A stretch of DNA of 64,000 bases from Carboxylicivirga litoralis (GCF_025499605.1 NZ_JAFMVC010000012.1:1-64000); one strand, 5' to 3'. Positions 46,576-55,523 are shown, counted from the first letter of the stretch. The notes: generated from the letters alone by a model not told the origin. Translations and numbers: made by a program.

Positions 46576-48141
46576 ATGAATAAAATTCTGCTTTTTTCAT
46601 TTTTTTGTCTCTTCAGCCTAATTTGTTCAGCTCAAAAGTCATCGACACAAAAGTATGAGCAACGCGCTGACAAATACTACAAATATTACAATTACGAAAA
46701 AGCACGTAAAGACTATATTCGCGTGTGGAGAAAAGACAAAGACAATGTTGGATTGCTTAAAAAGATAGTTGATTGCTACCTGAGCGATAACACCTTGCGT
46801 GAAGAAGCTCTTCCATATATTGAAATACTCATCAAACTAAAACCTAACGATTACGAAGCACAACTTAATAAAGTAACGGCCTTATTTCATGCACATCAGT
46901 TCAATGAGGCGGAAAGCTTGCTAAATAAGCTAGAACCTTCAATAGCTGGAAATATCGAATTAAGGGAAAAAGCATTACATTTGAAAACCAACATCACAAA
47001 CGCCAAAAACCTTGTAACAAATCCTTTAGACGTCTCTTTCGTTAATTTAGGAAAAGACATCAATACAGCACGCAACGAAGTCAGTCCCTTTATTACGAAT
47101 AAAGAAAATACGTTGTTTTACGCATCAGACAAGCGTTACAACAGCTATGCCGGCATTTATTATTACAATATTTGTGTTAGTGAAAAAGAAAAGCTGAATT
47201 TCGAAAAAGGAAAAACAATTGGTTCACAACTTAATTCCATTTATGACGAAATGGTAGCCGGCATATCGCCTGATGGTTCTAACTTGTTTGCCTTTCATAA
47301 CAGAGATGGATCAGAAGCGATGGGCTACTCCATTTACAAAGGAAATTACAGGTTTGAACCCCTTGAGAATTTTGGTCCTCCCCTTGATGCGAAAGGCTCT
47401 GAGTATGGTGTTTGGATGACCGAACAGCAAGACACCATCATTTTCTCATCCGAAAATATGAAGGGCAATACCGACTTGTATTATGCGATTAAACTGCCAA
47501 CAGGCGAATGGGGCAACGCCCGCTTATTGCCAGGAAAAATTAATTCAACAAAGTACAATGAAAACTTTCCGGTTTTGTCCGGTGATGGTAAACGTCTGTA
47601 TTTCTCCTCTGACAATGAACAATCGATGGGTGGATACGATATATTCTATGCCAATTGGGATGCAAACAAAAAAGCCTGGGGACAGCCTGTAAACATAGGT
47701 TATCCTATAAACGACACCTACAATAATTATAATATCTCGTGGGTCGAAAACCGATTTGCCTACATATCGGCTATACGACCTGAGGGATATGGGAAATATG
47801 ACCTGTACAAAGTAGTTTTTAATCAAACAAATCCGTATAATGCTGTCGTTCGTTGCGATATTCGGCTAAAAAAAGACCGACGTATTCAGATTCCGGATTT
47901 TAGCCCACAAATTAGTGTGACTGACACACTTGACAACCTGGTTGGCAGCTATGTGGCCCATACTGATTCAGCTGATTTTGTGATGGCCTTAACAACAGGG
48001 CACTATAAAATTAAAATTGAGCACGAATCAATCGAACCACTCAATTACGAATTAATAATACCCGACAATCGCTTCGAATCTGTGGCTGACCGCATTCGAC
48101 TTATTGTGATGCCACGAAGACCAGAAGTAGCGACCAAATAA
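46576..48141 (+). CDS. exported TPR and PD40 repeat protein
   Basis: A 521-residue protein. A signal peptide (MNKILLFSFFCLFSLICSA) precedes TPR helices (about 25-145, ADKYYKYYNYEKARKDYIRV) and a beta-propeller region of PD40/TolB-like blades (about 160-430: VAGISPDGSNLFAF, GDGKRLYFSSDNEQSMGGYD), then a beta domain to the end. This resembles the PorE/OmpA-type envelope proteins but lacks the C-terminal OmpA peptidoglycan-binding domain. Function unknown; an envelope scaffold or secretion-related role is only a guess. Confidence 0.8.
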   Translation: MNKILLFSFFCLFSLICSAQKSSTQKYEQRADKYYKYYNYEKARKDYIRVWRKDKDNVGLLKKIVDCYLSDNTLREEALPYIEILIKLKPNDYEAQLNKVTALFHAHQFNEAESLLNKLEPSIAGNIELREKALHLKTNITNAKNLVTNPLDVSFVNLGKDINTARNEVSPFITNKENTLFYASDKRYNSYAGIYYYNICVSEKEKLNFEKGKTIGSQLNSIYDEMVAGISPDGSNLFAFHNRDGSEAMGYSIYKGNYRFEPLENFGPPLDAKGSEYGVWMTEQQDTIIFSSENMKGNTDLYYAIKLPTGEWGNARLLPGKINSTKYNENFPVLSGDGKRLYFSSDNEQSMGGYDIFYANWDANKKAWGQPVNIGYPINDTYNNYNISWVENRFAYISAIRPEGYGKYDLYKVVFNQTNPYNAVVRCDIRLKKDRRIQIPDFSPQISVTDTLDNLVGSYVAHTDSADFVMALTTGHYKIKIEHESIEPLNYELIIPDNRFESVADRIRLIVMPRRPEVATK

Positions 48142-48175
48142 GTTCTCATTTTATAGGTATAATAAGGCTTTTAAC

Positions 48176-48183
48176 TATTTTTG
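48176..48183 (+). promoter_or_regulatory. -7 box of exonuclease gene
   Basis: TATTTTTG matches TAnnTTTG, 32 bases before the ATG at 48216. Confidence 0.35.
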
Positions 48184-48215
48184 CTGCTTAAGACATAAAA
48201 AAACTATAATATAAT

Positions 48216-48983
48216 ATGAAGCTTCATTTAAAGAACCCAATTGTATTTTTTGATTTAGAAACAACCGGCATCAACATAGCCAAAGACCGCATAGTAGAAA
48301 TAGCCATATTAAAGATAAATGTTGATGGCTCCGAAGAATCGCATTGCTACAAGGTTAATCCTGAGATGCCCATTCCTAAGGTCACTTCTGAAATACATGG
48401 TATATATGATGAAGATGTAAAAGATGCCCCTACTTTTAAAGAGTTGGGCAAAAAGCTGGCAAAAATTATGGAAGGCTGCGACATTGCCGGTTTTAACTCC
48501 AACAAATTTGATGTGCCTTTATTAGCCGAGGAATTTATTCGTGCCGAAGTAGATTTCGATATGAAAAAGCGCAAGTTTGTGGACGTGCAAACCATCTTCC
48601 ACAAAATGGAGAAACGTACTTTGGGAGCAGCCTACAAATTTTATTGCGATAAAGATTTGGAAAATGCGCATTCGGCTCTGGCAGATACCCAAGCCACCTA
48701 TGAAGTGTTAAAAGCGCAACTTGACCGCTACGAAGAACTGGAAAACGATGTTGAATTCCTAAACGATTTCTCATCTTTCAATAAAAACGCTGATTTTATA
48801 GGTCGTATTATTTTTAACGATAAAGGACAAGAAGTCTTTAACTTTGGTAAATACAAAGGCAAAAGCGTGGAAGAAGTGTTGGCTAAAGACCCATCGTACT
48901 ATGGCTGGATGATGAATGGTGATTTTCCATTGTTTACCAAAAAAGTACTGACAAATATTAAATTGCGTAACTTCAATAAATAA
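48216..48983 (+). CDS. DEDDh 3'-5' exonuclease with C-terminal DUF3820-like motif
   Basis: DnaQ-like exonuclease. Exo I motif FFDLETTG, Exo II NSNKFDVP region, Exo III HSALADTQATYEVL (H-x4-D) and a C-terminal FGKYKGKSVEEVLAKDPSYYGW that matches the DUF3820 'quorum-sensing-regulated virulence factor' type. At 255 residues it is the usual Bacteroidota fusion. It acts in the cytoplasm, probably in proofreading or RNA/DNA turnover. The next gene starts 6 bp later. Confidence 0.9.
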   Translation: MKLHLKNPIVFFDLETTGINIAKDRIVEIAILKINVDGSEESHCYKVNPEMPIPKVTSEIHGIYDEDVKDAPTFKELGKKLAKIMEGCDIAGFNSNKFDVPLLAEEFIRAEVDFDMKKRKFVDVQTIFHKMEKRTLGAAYKFYCDKDLENAHSALADTQATYEVLKAQLDRYEELENDVEFLNDFSSFNKNADFIGRIIFNDKGQEVFNFGKYKGKSVEEVLAKDPSYYGWMMNGDFPLFTKKVLTNIKLRNFNK

Positions 48984-48989
48984 GCAATC

Positions 48990-49601
48990 ATGAAGATTTT
49001 ATGCATTGGCCGTAATTACGTTAAACACATCGAGGAACTCAATAACCAGGTGCCTACTGAGCCGGTTATTTTTGCTAAACCCGACTCGGCTTTATTACTG
49101 AAAAACAAACCATTTTTCATTCCTGATTTTGCTGAAGAGTTTCATCACGAGGTAGAATTGGTGGTGAAGATTAATCGTATTGGTAAAAACATTGCGCCAC
49201 AATTTGCTCACCGCTATTACGAAGAAGTAGCACTTGGTGTGGATTTCACAGCGCGTGATTTGCAATCGGAGCTTAAAAGCAAAGGTCTGCCCTGGGAAAA
49301 AGCTAAAGCCTTTGATGGTTCAGCCGTTCTTTCTAAGTTTGTTAATAAAGAGAAGTTTGGCGACATTCAAAATGTCAACTTTAAAATGGAGAAGAATGGC
49401 GAGACTGTGCAGAACGGGAATACTGGTCATATGATTTTTCCGATTGACCGCATTATTTCGCACGTATCGCAATATTTTACATTAAAGATTGGTGATTTGA
49501 TATACACTGGTACGCCAGCAGGCGTTGGCCCTGTTGCTATCAACGACAGGCTAAAAGGTTATATTGAAGATGAGTTAATGTTTGACTTTTTGGTGAAGTA
49601 A
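48990..49601 (+). CDS. fumarylacetoacetate hydrolase family protein
   Basis: A 203-residue FAH-fold enzyme with EPVIFAKPDSALL, HHEVELVVKI (metal-binding E-x-E region), ALGVDFTARDLQ, AKAFDGSAV and GDLIYTGTPAGVGPV. The family includes oxaloacetate decarboxylases and acylpyruvases; this compact form is most like an acylpyruvate hydrolase, but the substrate is unproven. It follows the exonuclease by 6 bp and may share its transcript. Confidence 0.9.
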   Translation: MKILCIGRNYVKHIEELNNQVPTEPVIFAKPDSALLLKNKPFFIPDFAEEFHHEVELVVKINRIGKNIAPQFAHRYYEEVALGVDFTARDLQSELKSKGLPWEKAKAFDGSAVLSKFVNKEKFGDIQNVNFKMEKNGETVQNGNTGHMIFPIDRIISHVSQYFTLKIGDLIYTGTPAGVGPVAINDRLKGYIEDELMFDFLVK

Positions 49602-49612
49602 TTTATTCGATT

Positions 49613-49652
49613 AACTCATCAACTACTAAACTTTTAAACTCATCACCTCAAT
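49613..49652. repeat. 8-bp-period degenerate tandem repeat
   Basis: AACTCATC, AACTACTA, AACTTTTA, AACTCATC and ACCTCAAT follow at 8-bp steps in the gap between the FAH gene and LemA. It is short and degenerate. Confidence 0.45.
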
Positions 49653-49686
49653 AGCTGTTAAACAAATAAACATTCAACTAATACTT

Positions 49687-50265
49687 ATGAAAACTCTAAA
49701 ACACCTTCTACTAATTGCATTCGCTATTCCGTTTTTCACAAGCTGTGGTTACAACAACATGGTGGATAAAAGCGAAATGGTTGACGCCAGCTGGGCACAG
49801 GTTGAAAATGTGTATCAACGTCGTGCTGATTTAATTCCTAATTTAGTTAATACTGTTAAAGGTTATGCCGAGCACGAACAAGAAACATTGACTGGCGTGA
49901 TTGAAGCCCGCTCAAAAGCAACAAGTGTTAACATTAGTGCCGACAATCTGAACGAAGCCAATCTGGCTCAATTTCAGCAGGCGCAGGCAGGTTTAACATC
50001 TGCTCTATCGAAATTAATGGTTGTGATGGAACGCTACCCGGATTTAAAAGCCAACCAAAATTTTATGGATTTACAAGCGCAATTAGAAGGAACGGAAAAC
50101 CGCATTGCTGTTGAGCGTAAAAAATTCAATGACGCCACACGCGATTACAATTCGTACATCAAAAAGTTCCCGCGTGTTATTTATGCCAGCTGGTTCGACT
50201 TTGAGAAGAAACCTTATTTCCAGGCAGAAGCAGGTTCGGAGAAAGCACCTAAAGTGGAATTTTAG
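49687..50265 (+). CDS. LemA family lipoprotein
   Basis: A 192-residue LemA protein with a lipoprotein signal (FFTSC, acyl Cys about residue 21), then long helices: DASWAQVENVYQRRADLIPN and VKGYAEHEQETLTGVIEARS. Typical length. It is followed by two TPM-domain genes, a frequent LemA/TPM arrangement of unknown envelope function. Confidence 0.95.
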   Translation: MKTLKHLLLIAFAIPFFTSCGYNNMVDKSEMVDASWAQVENVYQRRADLIPNLVNTVKGYAEHEQETLTGVIEARSKATSVNISADNLNEANLAQFQQAQAGLTSALSKLMVVMERYPDLKANQNFMDLQAQLEGTENRIAVERKKFNDATRDYNSYIKKFPRVIYASWFDFEKKPYFQAEAGSEKAPKVEF

Positions 50266-50273
50266 AAAACACA

Positions 50274-50303
50274 AGAGATGAGTAATGAGAATTGAGTAAT
50301 GAG
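50274..50303. repeat. heptamer repeat, AGTAATG type
   Basis: Four heptads plus a partial one: AGAGATG, AGTAATG, AGAATTG, AGTAATG, AG. It lies just after the LemA stop, 30 bp before a second heptamer tract of opposite polarity (50334-50368). Confidence 0.6.
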
Positions 50304-50333
50304 TTTTTACCTATCTTGTAGTAACGCAGACTA

Positions 50334-50368
50334 CTCACCTCTCTCCTCTCTCCTCTCACTTCTAATTA
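50334..50368. repeat. heptamer repeat, CTCTCCT type
   Basis: CTCACCT, CTCTCCT, CTCTCCT, CTCACTT, CTAATTA at 7-bp steps. The units resemble the reverse complement of the tract at 50274-50303, so the two could pair imperfectly in RNA. It ends 16 bases before the TPM start. Confidence 0.6.
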
Positions 50369-50383
50369 TTGACTATTGTAACT

Positions 50384-50821
50384 ATGGCAAAAGAATTTTT
50401 CACGGAAGAAGAGCGTCAACGGATTGTAGGCGCTATCAAAGAAGCTGAGCTCAATACATCGGGTGAGATACGTGTTCACCTCGATAAACATTGCAACGAA
50501 GATGTGCTGGACAGTGCAGCTTATTGGTTTGAAAAGCTACAGATGCATAAAACAGAACAGCGCAACGGCGTTTTGTTTTACCTGGCCTATGAAGACCGAA
50601 AATTCGCTGTATTAGGCGATGCAGGCATCAACCAAAAGGTTCCTGAAAACTTTTGGGACTCGATTAAAGACCAGATGATGGCACAATTCAAAGAGGGACG
50701 ATATGCCGATGGACTGGCCAATGGTATTATTGAAAGTGGGAAACAACTAAAACAGCACTTCCCTTATCAATCGGATGATGTTAATGAATTATCGGATGAT
50801 ATTTCGTTTGGCGACAAATAA
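50384..50821 (+). CDS. TPM domain protein
   Basis: A 145-residue soluble TPM-domain protein: RQRIVGAIKEAELNTSGEIR, YWFEKLQMHKTEQRNGVLFY and FAVLGDAGINQKVP are characteristic of the TPM/Psb32 fold. No signal peptide. The ATG at 50384 gives MAKEFFTEEER, while an upstream in-frame start would lie next to the repeat tract. The next TPM gene begins 7 bp after its stop. Confidence 0.9.
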   Translation: MAKEFFTEEERQRIVGAIKEAELNTSGEIRVHLDKHCNEDVLDSAAYWFEKLQMHKTEQRNGVLFYLAYEDRKFAVLGDAGINQKVPENFWDSIKDQMMAQFKEGRYADGLANGIIESGKQLKQHFPYQSDDVNELSDDISFGDK

Positions 50822-50828
50822 AAAACAC

Positions 50829-51632
50829 ATGAAGAAGACATTATTATTACTATTGACTGTGCTTTGTGCTATTGTGGCCAATGCACAAGATATTCCTGAA
50901 AAGCCCAATCCTCCTCGCCTGATGAATGATTTCGCCGGATTGATTTCATCACAGCAGGAACAACAACTGGAACAGGCTCTTTCGCAGTTTGCCCGCGAAA
51001 CGAGCACGCAAATAGCCATTTTAACGGTTAAAGATTTTGGTGGTACATCGCGCGAAGACTTTGCCTATAAAGTAGGCGAAAAATGGGGCATCGGACAGCA
51101 AGGCAAAAACAACGGTATTGTGGTAGTGATTAAACCTCGCATAGGTAACTCACGTGGACAGGCATTTATTGCAACGGGCTATGGTTTAGAAGGAGCTGTG
51201 CCCGATGCTGTTGCTAACCGCATTATTGACCACGAGATGATTCCCAGCTTCAAACAGGGCGATTATTTCTCAGGTATAGCGCTAGCTACAAACCGCTTAA
51301 TGGAACTGACGCGCGGCGAATACACAGCCGACGACTATATGAATGAAACCAAGGGTGGTGGCGGATTTGGCATCTTTGGTATCATCATCTTCTTTGCTAT
51401 TGTATCTTTTATAATGAGAGGTGCAGGTGGTCACCGACGCTCTAATCTGGGCGGCTCAAGCCTGCCATTCTGGTTATTGATGTCCATGATGGGAAGCCGC
51501 AGCAGTGGCTCACATGGTGGTAGCTTTGGTAATTTCTCCAGCGGATCAGGTGGTTTTGGTGGCGGAGGCGGTGGCTTCGGCGGATTTGGTGGTGGCAGCT
51601 TTGGCGGCGGCGGTGCCGGCGGAAGTTGGTAG
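50829..51632 (+). CDS. exported TPM domain protein with Gly-rich tail
   Basis: A 267-residue protein. A signal peptide (MKKTLLLLLTVLCAIVANA) precedes a TPM domain (about 24-160: QLEQALSQFARETSTQIAIL, WGIGQQGKNNGIVVVI, FIATGYGLEGAVPD), a membrane segment (GIFGIIIFFAIVSFIM) and a C-terminal Gly/Ser-rich tail. This is the YgcG-like type. The start at 50829 is chosen because it begins the signal peptide; the longer frame overlaps the previous gene. With LemA and the soluble TPM gene it forms one unit. Confidence 0.93.
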   Translation: MKKTLLLLLTVLCAIVANAQDIPEKPNPPRLMNDFAGLISSQQEQQLEQALSQFARETSTQIAILTVKDFGGTSREDFAYKVGEKWGIGQQGKNNGIVVVIKPRIGNSRGQAFIATGYGLEGAVPDAVANRIIDHEMIPSFKQGDYFSGIALATNRLMELTRGEYTADDYMNETKGGGGFGIFGIIIFFAIVSFIMRGAGGHRRSNLGGSSLPFWLLMSMMGSRSSGSHGGSFGNFSSGSGGFGGGGGGFGGFGGGSFGGGGAGGSW

Positions 51633-51640
51633 CTTTACAG

Positions 51641-51670
51641 ACGGAAGACCGAAGACAGGAGACGAAAGAC
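51641..51670. repeat. heptamer repeat, ACGGAAG type
   Basis: ACGGAAG, ACCGAAG, ACAGGAG, ACGAAAG, AC at exact 7-bp steps, starting 9 bp after the TPM stop. It is the reverse-complement relative of the GTCTTCT tract at 56226-56260. Confidence 0.65.
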
Positions 51671-51680
51671 TTAACACAAA

Positions 51681-51734
51681 CGGATGACATCTTTATTTGA
51701 GTTCAATCAATAAAGATGTCATCCGTTTTTTTTT
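51681..51734. terminator. long perfect bidirectional terminator hairpin
   Basis: Sixteen-base perfect arms (51681-51696 and 51710-51725, starting CGGATGACAT) with a 13-base loop, then nine T residues on the plus strand. It terminates the LemA/TPM unit and lies before the convergent SDR gene. Confidence 0.92.
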
Positions 51735-51736
51735 GC

Positions 51737-51777
51737 ACCGTGCACTGAGCTCCGTACACTAAGCACTGAACACTATA
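51737..51777. repeat. degenerate heptamer repeat, ACTGAGC type
   Basis: ACCGTGC, ACTGAGC, TCCGTAC, ACTAAGC, ACTGAAC, ACTATAT at 7-bp steps between the terminator and the SDR stop codon. Confidence 0.5.
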
Positions 51778-52587
51778 TTATTTTATCGGGCTATCGGGCT
51801 CCTTAGCCATATGGTTATAACTTAACTTATCCAATAGTTTAGGCAGCCATTTACTTAAGAAAACCGTTAGCTTACCTTCTACAAAAGTGAGGATTAATGT
51901 ACGCTTGCGTTTAATGATGGCTTTGGCCATGTGGCTGGCCACTTCTTCGGCACTCATCATCTTTTCTTCCTTACGTGGCGTTTCGCCCTGGTTGCTACCA
52001 TCAGCTTTTAAAGCAGCTTTACGCACATTGGACGCGGTAAAACCGGGAGCAGCAATCAATACATGCAACCCTTTCTTCAGGTTTTCGACGCGGATGGTTT
52101 CTAAAAAACCATGCATGGCGAATTTAGAGGCCGAATAACCGGTACGACCAGGTAAACCTATAAATCCGGCAATTGAAGATACGCCTACTACCGAACCTTT
52201 GGCTTCTAATAAAGACGGCAACGCATACTTGGTACAATACACCGTTCCCCAAAAGTTAACATCCATCAACTGTTTTAACACGCTTAGCTCCACATCCTGA
52301 AAGGCGGCACGCATGGAAATACCGGCATTATTCACCAAAATATCAATTCTTCCGAATGCCCGGAGCGTTTCACTAATCAGATGCTTACAATCGTCTTCTA
52401 TGCTCACATCAGTCTTAACTGAAATGACATCTGTTCCATTGCTTTTTAACTCTTGTTCAATCTCAACCAGCTTTTCGGCACTGCGAGCCGCCAACACTAA
52501 CTGGGCACCACGTTGAGCAAACTCACGGGCACAAGCCAGGCCAATCCCGGAAGAGGCACCTGTTATGATGATAACTTTATCCTTCAT
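51778..52587 (-). CDS. SDR family oxidoreductase
   Basis: Classical short-chain dehydrogenase of 269 residues. It has cofactor motif TGASSGIG (about 9-16), NNAGIS, catalytic Ser in VGVSSIAG and the Y-x-x-x-K site in GYSASKFAMHG. The substrate is unknown; DHRS7-like members act on lipids or steroids. It is a single gene, with the long 21-bp repeat array upstream of it. Confidence 0.93.
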   Translation of the reverse strand: MKDKVIIITGASSGIGLACAREFAQRGAQLVLAARSAEKLVEIEQELKSNGTDVISVKTDVSIEDDCKHLISETLRAFGRIDILVNNAGISMRAAFQDVELSVLKQLMDVNFWGTVYCTKYALPSLLEAKGSVVGVSSIAGFIGLPGRTGYSASKFAMHGFLETIRVENLKKGLHVLIAAPGFTASNVRKAALKADGSNQGETPRKEEKMMSAEEVASHMAKAIIKRKRTLILTFVEGKLTVFLSKWLPKLLDKLSYNHMAKEPDSPIK

Positions 52588-52768
52588 TCTTAAATTTATT
52601 TGCCCGTGAAATTAGCGATTTTAATAGGATATCAAAAGTTGTGAGAAATTCGTTACAGAGATACTACTCATGCAATGTATTTATGAATCTCATTCTTACA
52701 ACATAAGCACAGAAACACTGAGGTACAGAGTTTTTTTAAAAAAAGGGAACTGATGACACAACTTATTG

Positions 52769-53213
52769 ACCAACCCCTCCATCTGTAGTCGATAAATCAA
52801 CCTCCACACCTGATAAATCGGCATCTGAGTTCGATAAATTGCCATCTACAGTGACCAAATCGGCATTTGAGATTCCCAAATCAACATTTGTAGTCGATAA
52901 ATCAAGCTCCACTCCTGATAAATTGGTATCTGAGGTCGATAAATTACCATCTACAGTCACCAAATTGGCATTTGAGATTCCCAAATCAAGCTCCACTCCT
53001 GATAAATCGATAGTTGAGGTCGATAAATTGCCATCTACAGTGACCAAATTGGCATTTGAGATTCCCAAATCAACATCAGCAGTCGATAAATCAACCTTCA
53101 CACTTGGTAAATCGATAGTTGAGGTCGATAAATTGCCATCTATAGTCACCAAATTGGCATTTAGGATTTCTAAATCAACATCTACAGTCGATAAATCAAC
53201 CACCTACCCCTTC
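52769..53213. repeat. 21-bp-period tandem array, 20 units with 105-bp higher order
   Basis: Twenty copies of the tetramer AAAT, usually in GATAAAT or CCAAAT, sit at exact 21-bp steps from 52794 to 53193 with no indel, plus a partial unit before. Units fall into five types (D, E, A, B, C) in the order DEABC, i.e. 105 bp, repeated about four times. Unit 10 (52980-53000) begins as type C and ends as type D, the scar of a 21-bp deletion. Both strands are open for more than 120 codons, but the product is only heptads (such as VDLSTAD). There are no spacers, so it is not CRISPR. It fills most of the gap from 52588 to 53357. Confidence 0.95.
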
Positions 53214-53357
53214 AAATAATAGTTTTCTGTCAACTTACTCCCTTCTTCTAACCAGCTTTTACAACTCATCGCATTGATTCAACAACTCATCGCCTTTAAT
53301 TATTATGTGCCTGCAATAGCTTGCATTTTTGAATCGTCATTAACAAACCCACTGACG

Positions 53358-55499
53358 ATGAAACTCAGAATTGCAATATCCATATTACTAGCTGTACAGA
53401 CCATCTCACAGCTCAGTGCCCAATATCAGGTTAACGGCAAGGTGACCGCAAAAGACAGCGCCCCTTTGGTTGGTGTGAACATCACTATCAAAGGTACTTA
53501 CGATGGTACCATCACCGACACCAATGGTAAATTTACATTGGCACTAGAGGATGAACAGGCAACGCTGCTAATCAGCTATATTGGTTATCAAACGAAAGAA
53601 ATTGAGGTTAACAAAAAAACACCTCAGCTATCGGTTGTTCTGAAAGAAAGCGTGACCAGCCTGAATGCGGTGACAATAACAGCTGGCACCTTTAGCGCAG
53701 GTGACAAAAAGCGTGCTACGGTATTAGAACCATTGGATATTTACACAACTGCCGGGTCATTGGGCGACATAAATGGAGCCCTCAAAACCCTTCCGGGTAC
53801 TCAACCGGCTTCGGACGATGGCCGCCTGTTAGTGCGCGGTGGCGAAGCAGCCGAAACAAAAGTGCATGTGGATGGCTTATTAGCGGCTAAGCCTTATTAC
53901 TCAAAAGTGCCTGACTTACCCACTCGAGGGCGTTTTGCTCCCAGTTTGTTTAGCGGTACTGTTTTTAGTACGGGGGGCTATTCGGCAGAATATGGCCAGG
54001 CTCTTTCCTCTATCTTAATTCTCGAATCGAACGACATAGCTATTGAAGAAATCACCAGTCTATCGATAATGAGCGTGGGTGGCGAAGCATCCAAAACATG
54101 GTGCGCTCCAAATCGCTCCACATCAGCAGGCGTGGCTTACACCAATATGGCTCCTTATTATGGTTTGGCCAACAACCGACTCGACTGGGTTAAACCAACA
54201 GAAGCTATGAATTTTAACTTTATGCATCGCCAAAAAGGTAAAAATGGCAGCTTGTTGAAAGTATTTTCAACCTTTGACTATGGCGTACAGGAGTTCAACA
54301 CCTCACTGGGAAATGCCTTTACTAACATTGATATCGAAGGCGGAAGCGCCTATATCAATATGAATTACTCGCTGCCTGTTCTTCAAAACTCATGCTTAAA
54401 AGCCGGACTGGCATCAACCATTGATAATAACCGACAGATAGCTGGTTTTCACCGCACAGTTGACAAAGAGCTGAATATTGAAGGGCGCCTTTCGTTTAAT
54501 CACCCACTTTCGGATGCTGTTGATGTGAAATTGGGTGTCTCCGATGCCTTCACCCGATACCGTCAGGACTACACACAGCTTAATGCCTCAACTTATAGCA
54601 ACGCGAGGGTGGACGACCATATTGCAGGTGTATTTATTGAGCCTGAAATACGATTATCAGCCGAGTTGGCAGTCCGTCCTGGTTTGCGCTACGAATACTC
54701 GAGCTACCTGAAAGAATCGAGTTGGTCACCTCGTGTTTCAGCAGCCTACAAAACTGGTAAAAACAGTCAGCTGACAGCTGCCTGGGGACATTTCTTTCAA
54801 AATCCGGTCATCGACTATCTGAAATACACTTCAAACCTGGAGTTTGAAAAAGCGGTTCATTACCTGCTTGGCTATCAAACCGGCACCTTAAAAAAGCGCC
54901 TCTTCCGCGCCGAGGCTTATTACAAGGATTACAAACAACTAATTAGTTATAGTGAGTATAGTAATAACTTCTACAATAACCTGGCGAATGGGGGACACGG
55001 TTACGCCAAAGGGATTGATATTTTCTTTCGTGATAAAGAATCCTTTAAATACACGGATTACTGGCTTTCCTACTCTTATATTGATACCAAGCGTCATTAC
55101 AGAAACTATCCCGATGCGGTAACACCATCCTACATCGCCGAGCACACCTTTTCGGCTGTTGGCAAATATTTTATTGGTACCATCAATACACAGGTGGGAG
55201 CTACCTGGGTGATGACTTCGGGTCGCCCCTATCACAAAGAAGGCGACACAAAATACATGAGCCGGAAAGCTCCTTATTACAATGACCTTAGCCTCAACCT
55301 TAGTCACTTAACACATATCGGCGACCACTTTACCATTATTCATTTTTCTTTCTCCAATATACTTGGACGGGAACACCTGGTTGGTTACCAGAATATTCCA
55401 TCGGCCAGTGCTGCCAGTGGTTATATTCAAATGCCCATTCTGCCCGATATCAAGCAGTTTTTATTCCTGGGCCTATTCATCTCAATAAATACGAAATAA
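53358..55499 (+). CDS. TonB-dependent receptor with carboxypeptidase-like domain
   Basis: Outer-membrane receptor of 713 residues. A signal peptide (MKLRIAISILLAVQTISQLS) precedes a carboxypeptidase-like regulatory domain (about 24-110: NGKVTAKDSAPLVGVNITI), a plug domain (about 120-230: LKTLPGTQPASDDGRLLVRG) and a beta-barrel ending in LGLFISINTK. The ATG at 53358 is chosen for the signal peptide; the longer frame adds 28 residues from the end of the repeat region. It lacks SusC-type length and has no SusD partner. Next comes a TPR-like gene 24 bp away. The substrate is unknown. Confidence 0.92.
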   Translation: MKLRIAISILLAVQTISQLSAQYQVNGKVTAKDSAPLVGVNITIKGTYDGTITDTNGKFTLALEDEQATLLISYIGYQTKEIEVNKKTPQLSVVLKESVTSLNAVTITAGTFSAGDKKRATVLEPLDIYTTAGSLGDINGALKTLPGTQPASDDGRLLVRGGEAAETKVHVDGLLAAKPYYSKVPDLPTRGRFAPSLFSGTVFSTGGYSAEYGQALSSILILESNDIAIEEITSLSIMSVGGEASKTWCAPNRSTSAGVAYTNMAPYYGLANNRLDWVKPTEAMNFNFMHRQKGKNGSLLKVFSTFDYGVQEFNTSLGNAFTNIDIEGGSAYINMNYSLPVLQNSCLKAGLASTIDNNRQIAGFHRTVDKELNIEGRLSFNHPLSDAVDVKLGVSDAFTRYRQDYTQLNASTYSNARVDDHIAGVFIEPEIRLSAELAVRPGLRYEYSSYLKESSWSPRVSAAYKTGKNSQLTAAWGHFFQNPVIDYLKYTSNLEFEKAVHYLLGYQTGTLKKRLFRAEAYYKDYKQLISYSEYSNNFYNNLANGGHGYAKGIDIFFRDKESFKYTDYWLSYSYIDTKRHYRNYPDAVTPSYIAEHTFSAVGKYFIGTINTQVGATWVMTSGRPYHKEGDTKYMSRKAPYYNDLSLNLSHLTHIGDHFTIIHFSFSNILGREHLVGYQNIPSASAASGYIQMPILPDIKQFLFLGLFISINTK

Positions 55500-55523
55500 T
55501 ACTAACACTTTAAATAAACGATT

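Noticed and set aside
52763-53203. 146-codon frame on the minus strand within the repeat array
   Set aside because: GTG start without ribosome site, overlaps an equally long frame on the plus strand, and the product is only seven-residue repeats. Openness on both strands follows from the repeat composition.
52769-53213. CRISPR array
   Set aside because: Units are contiguous 21-mers with no unique spacers and no cas genes in the window.
52839-53219. 126-codon frame on the plus strand within the repeat array
   Set aside because: Same reason; it overlaps the opposite frame and has no similarity that I recognise.
53274-53357. N-terminal extension of the TonB receptor
   Set aside because: Twenty-eight residues before a normal signal peptide; start moved to 53358.
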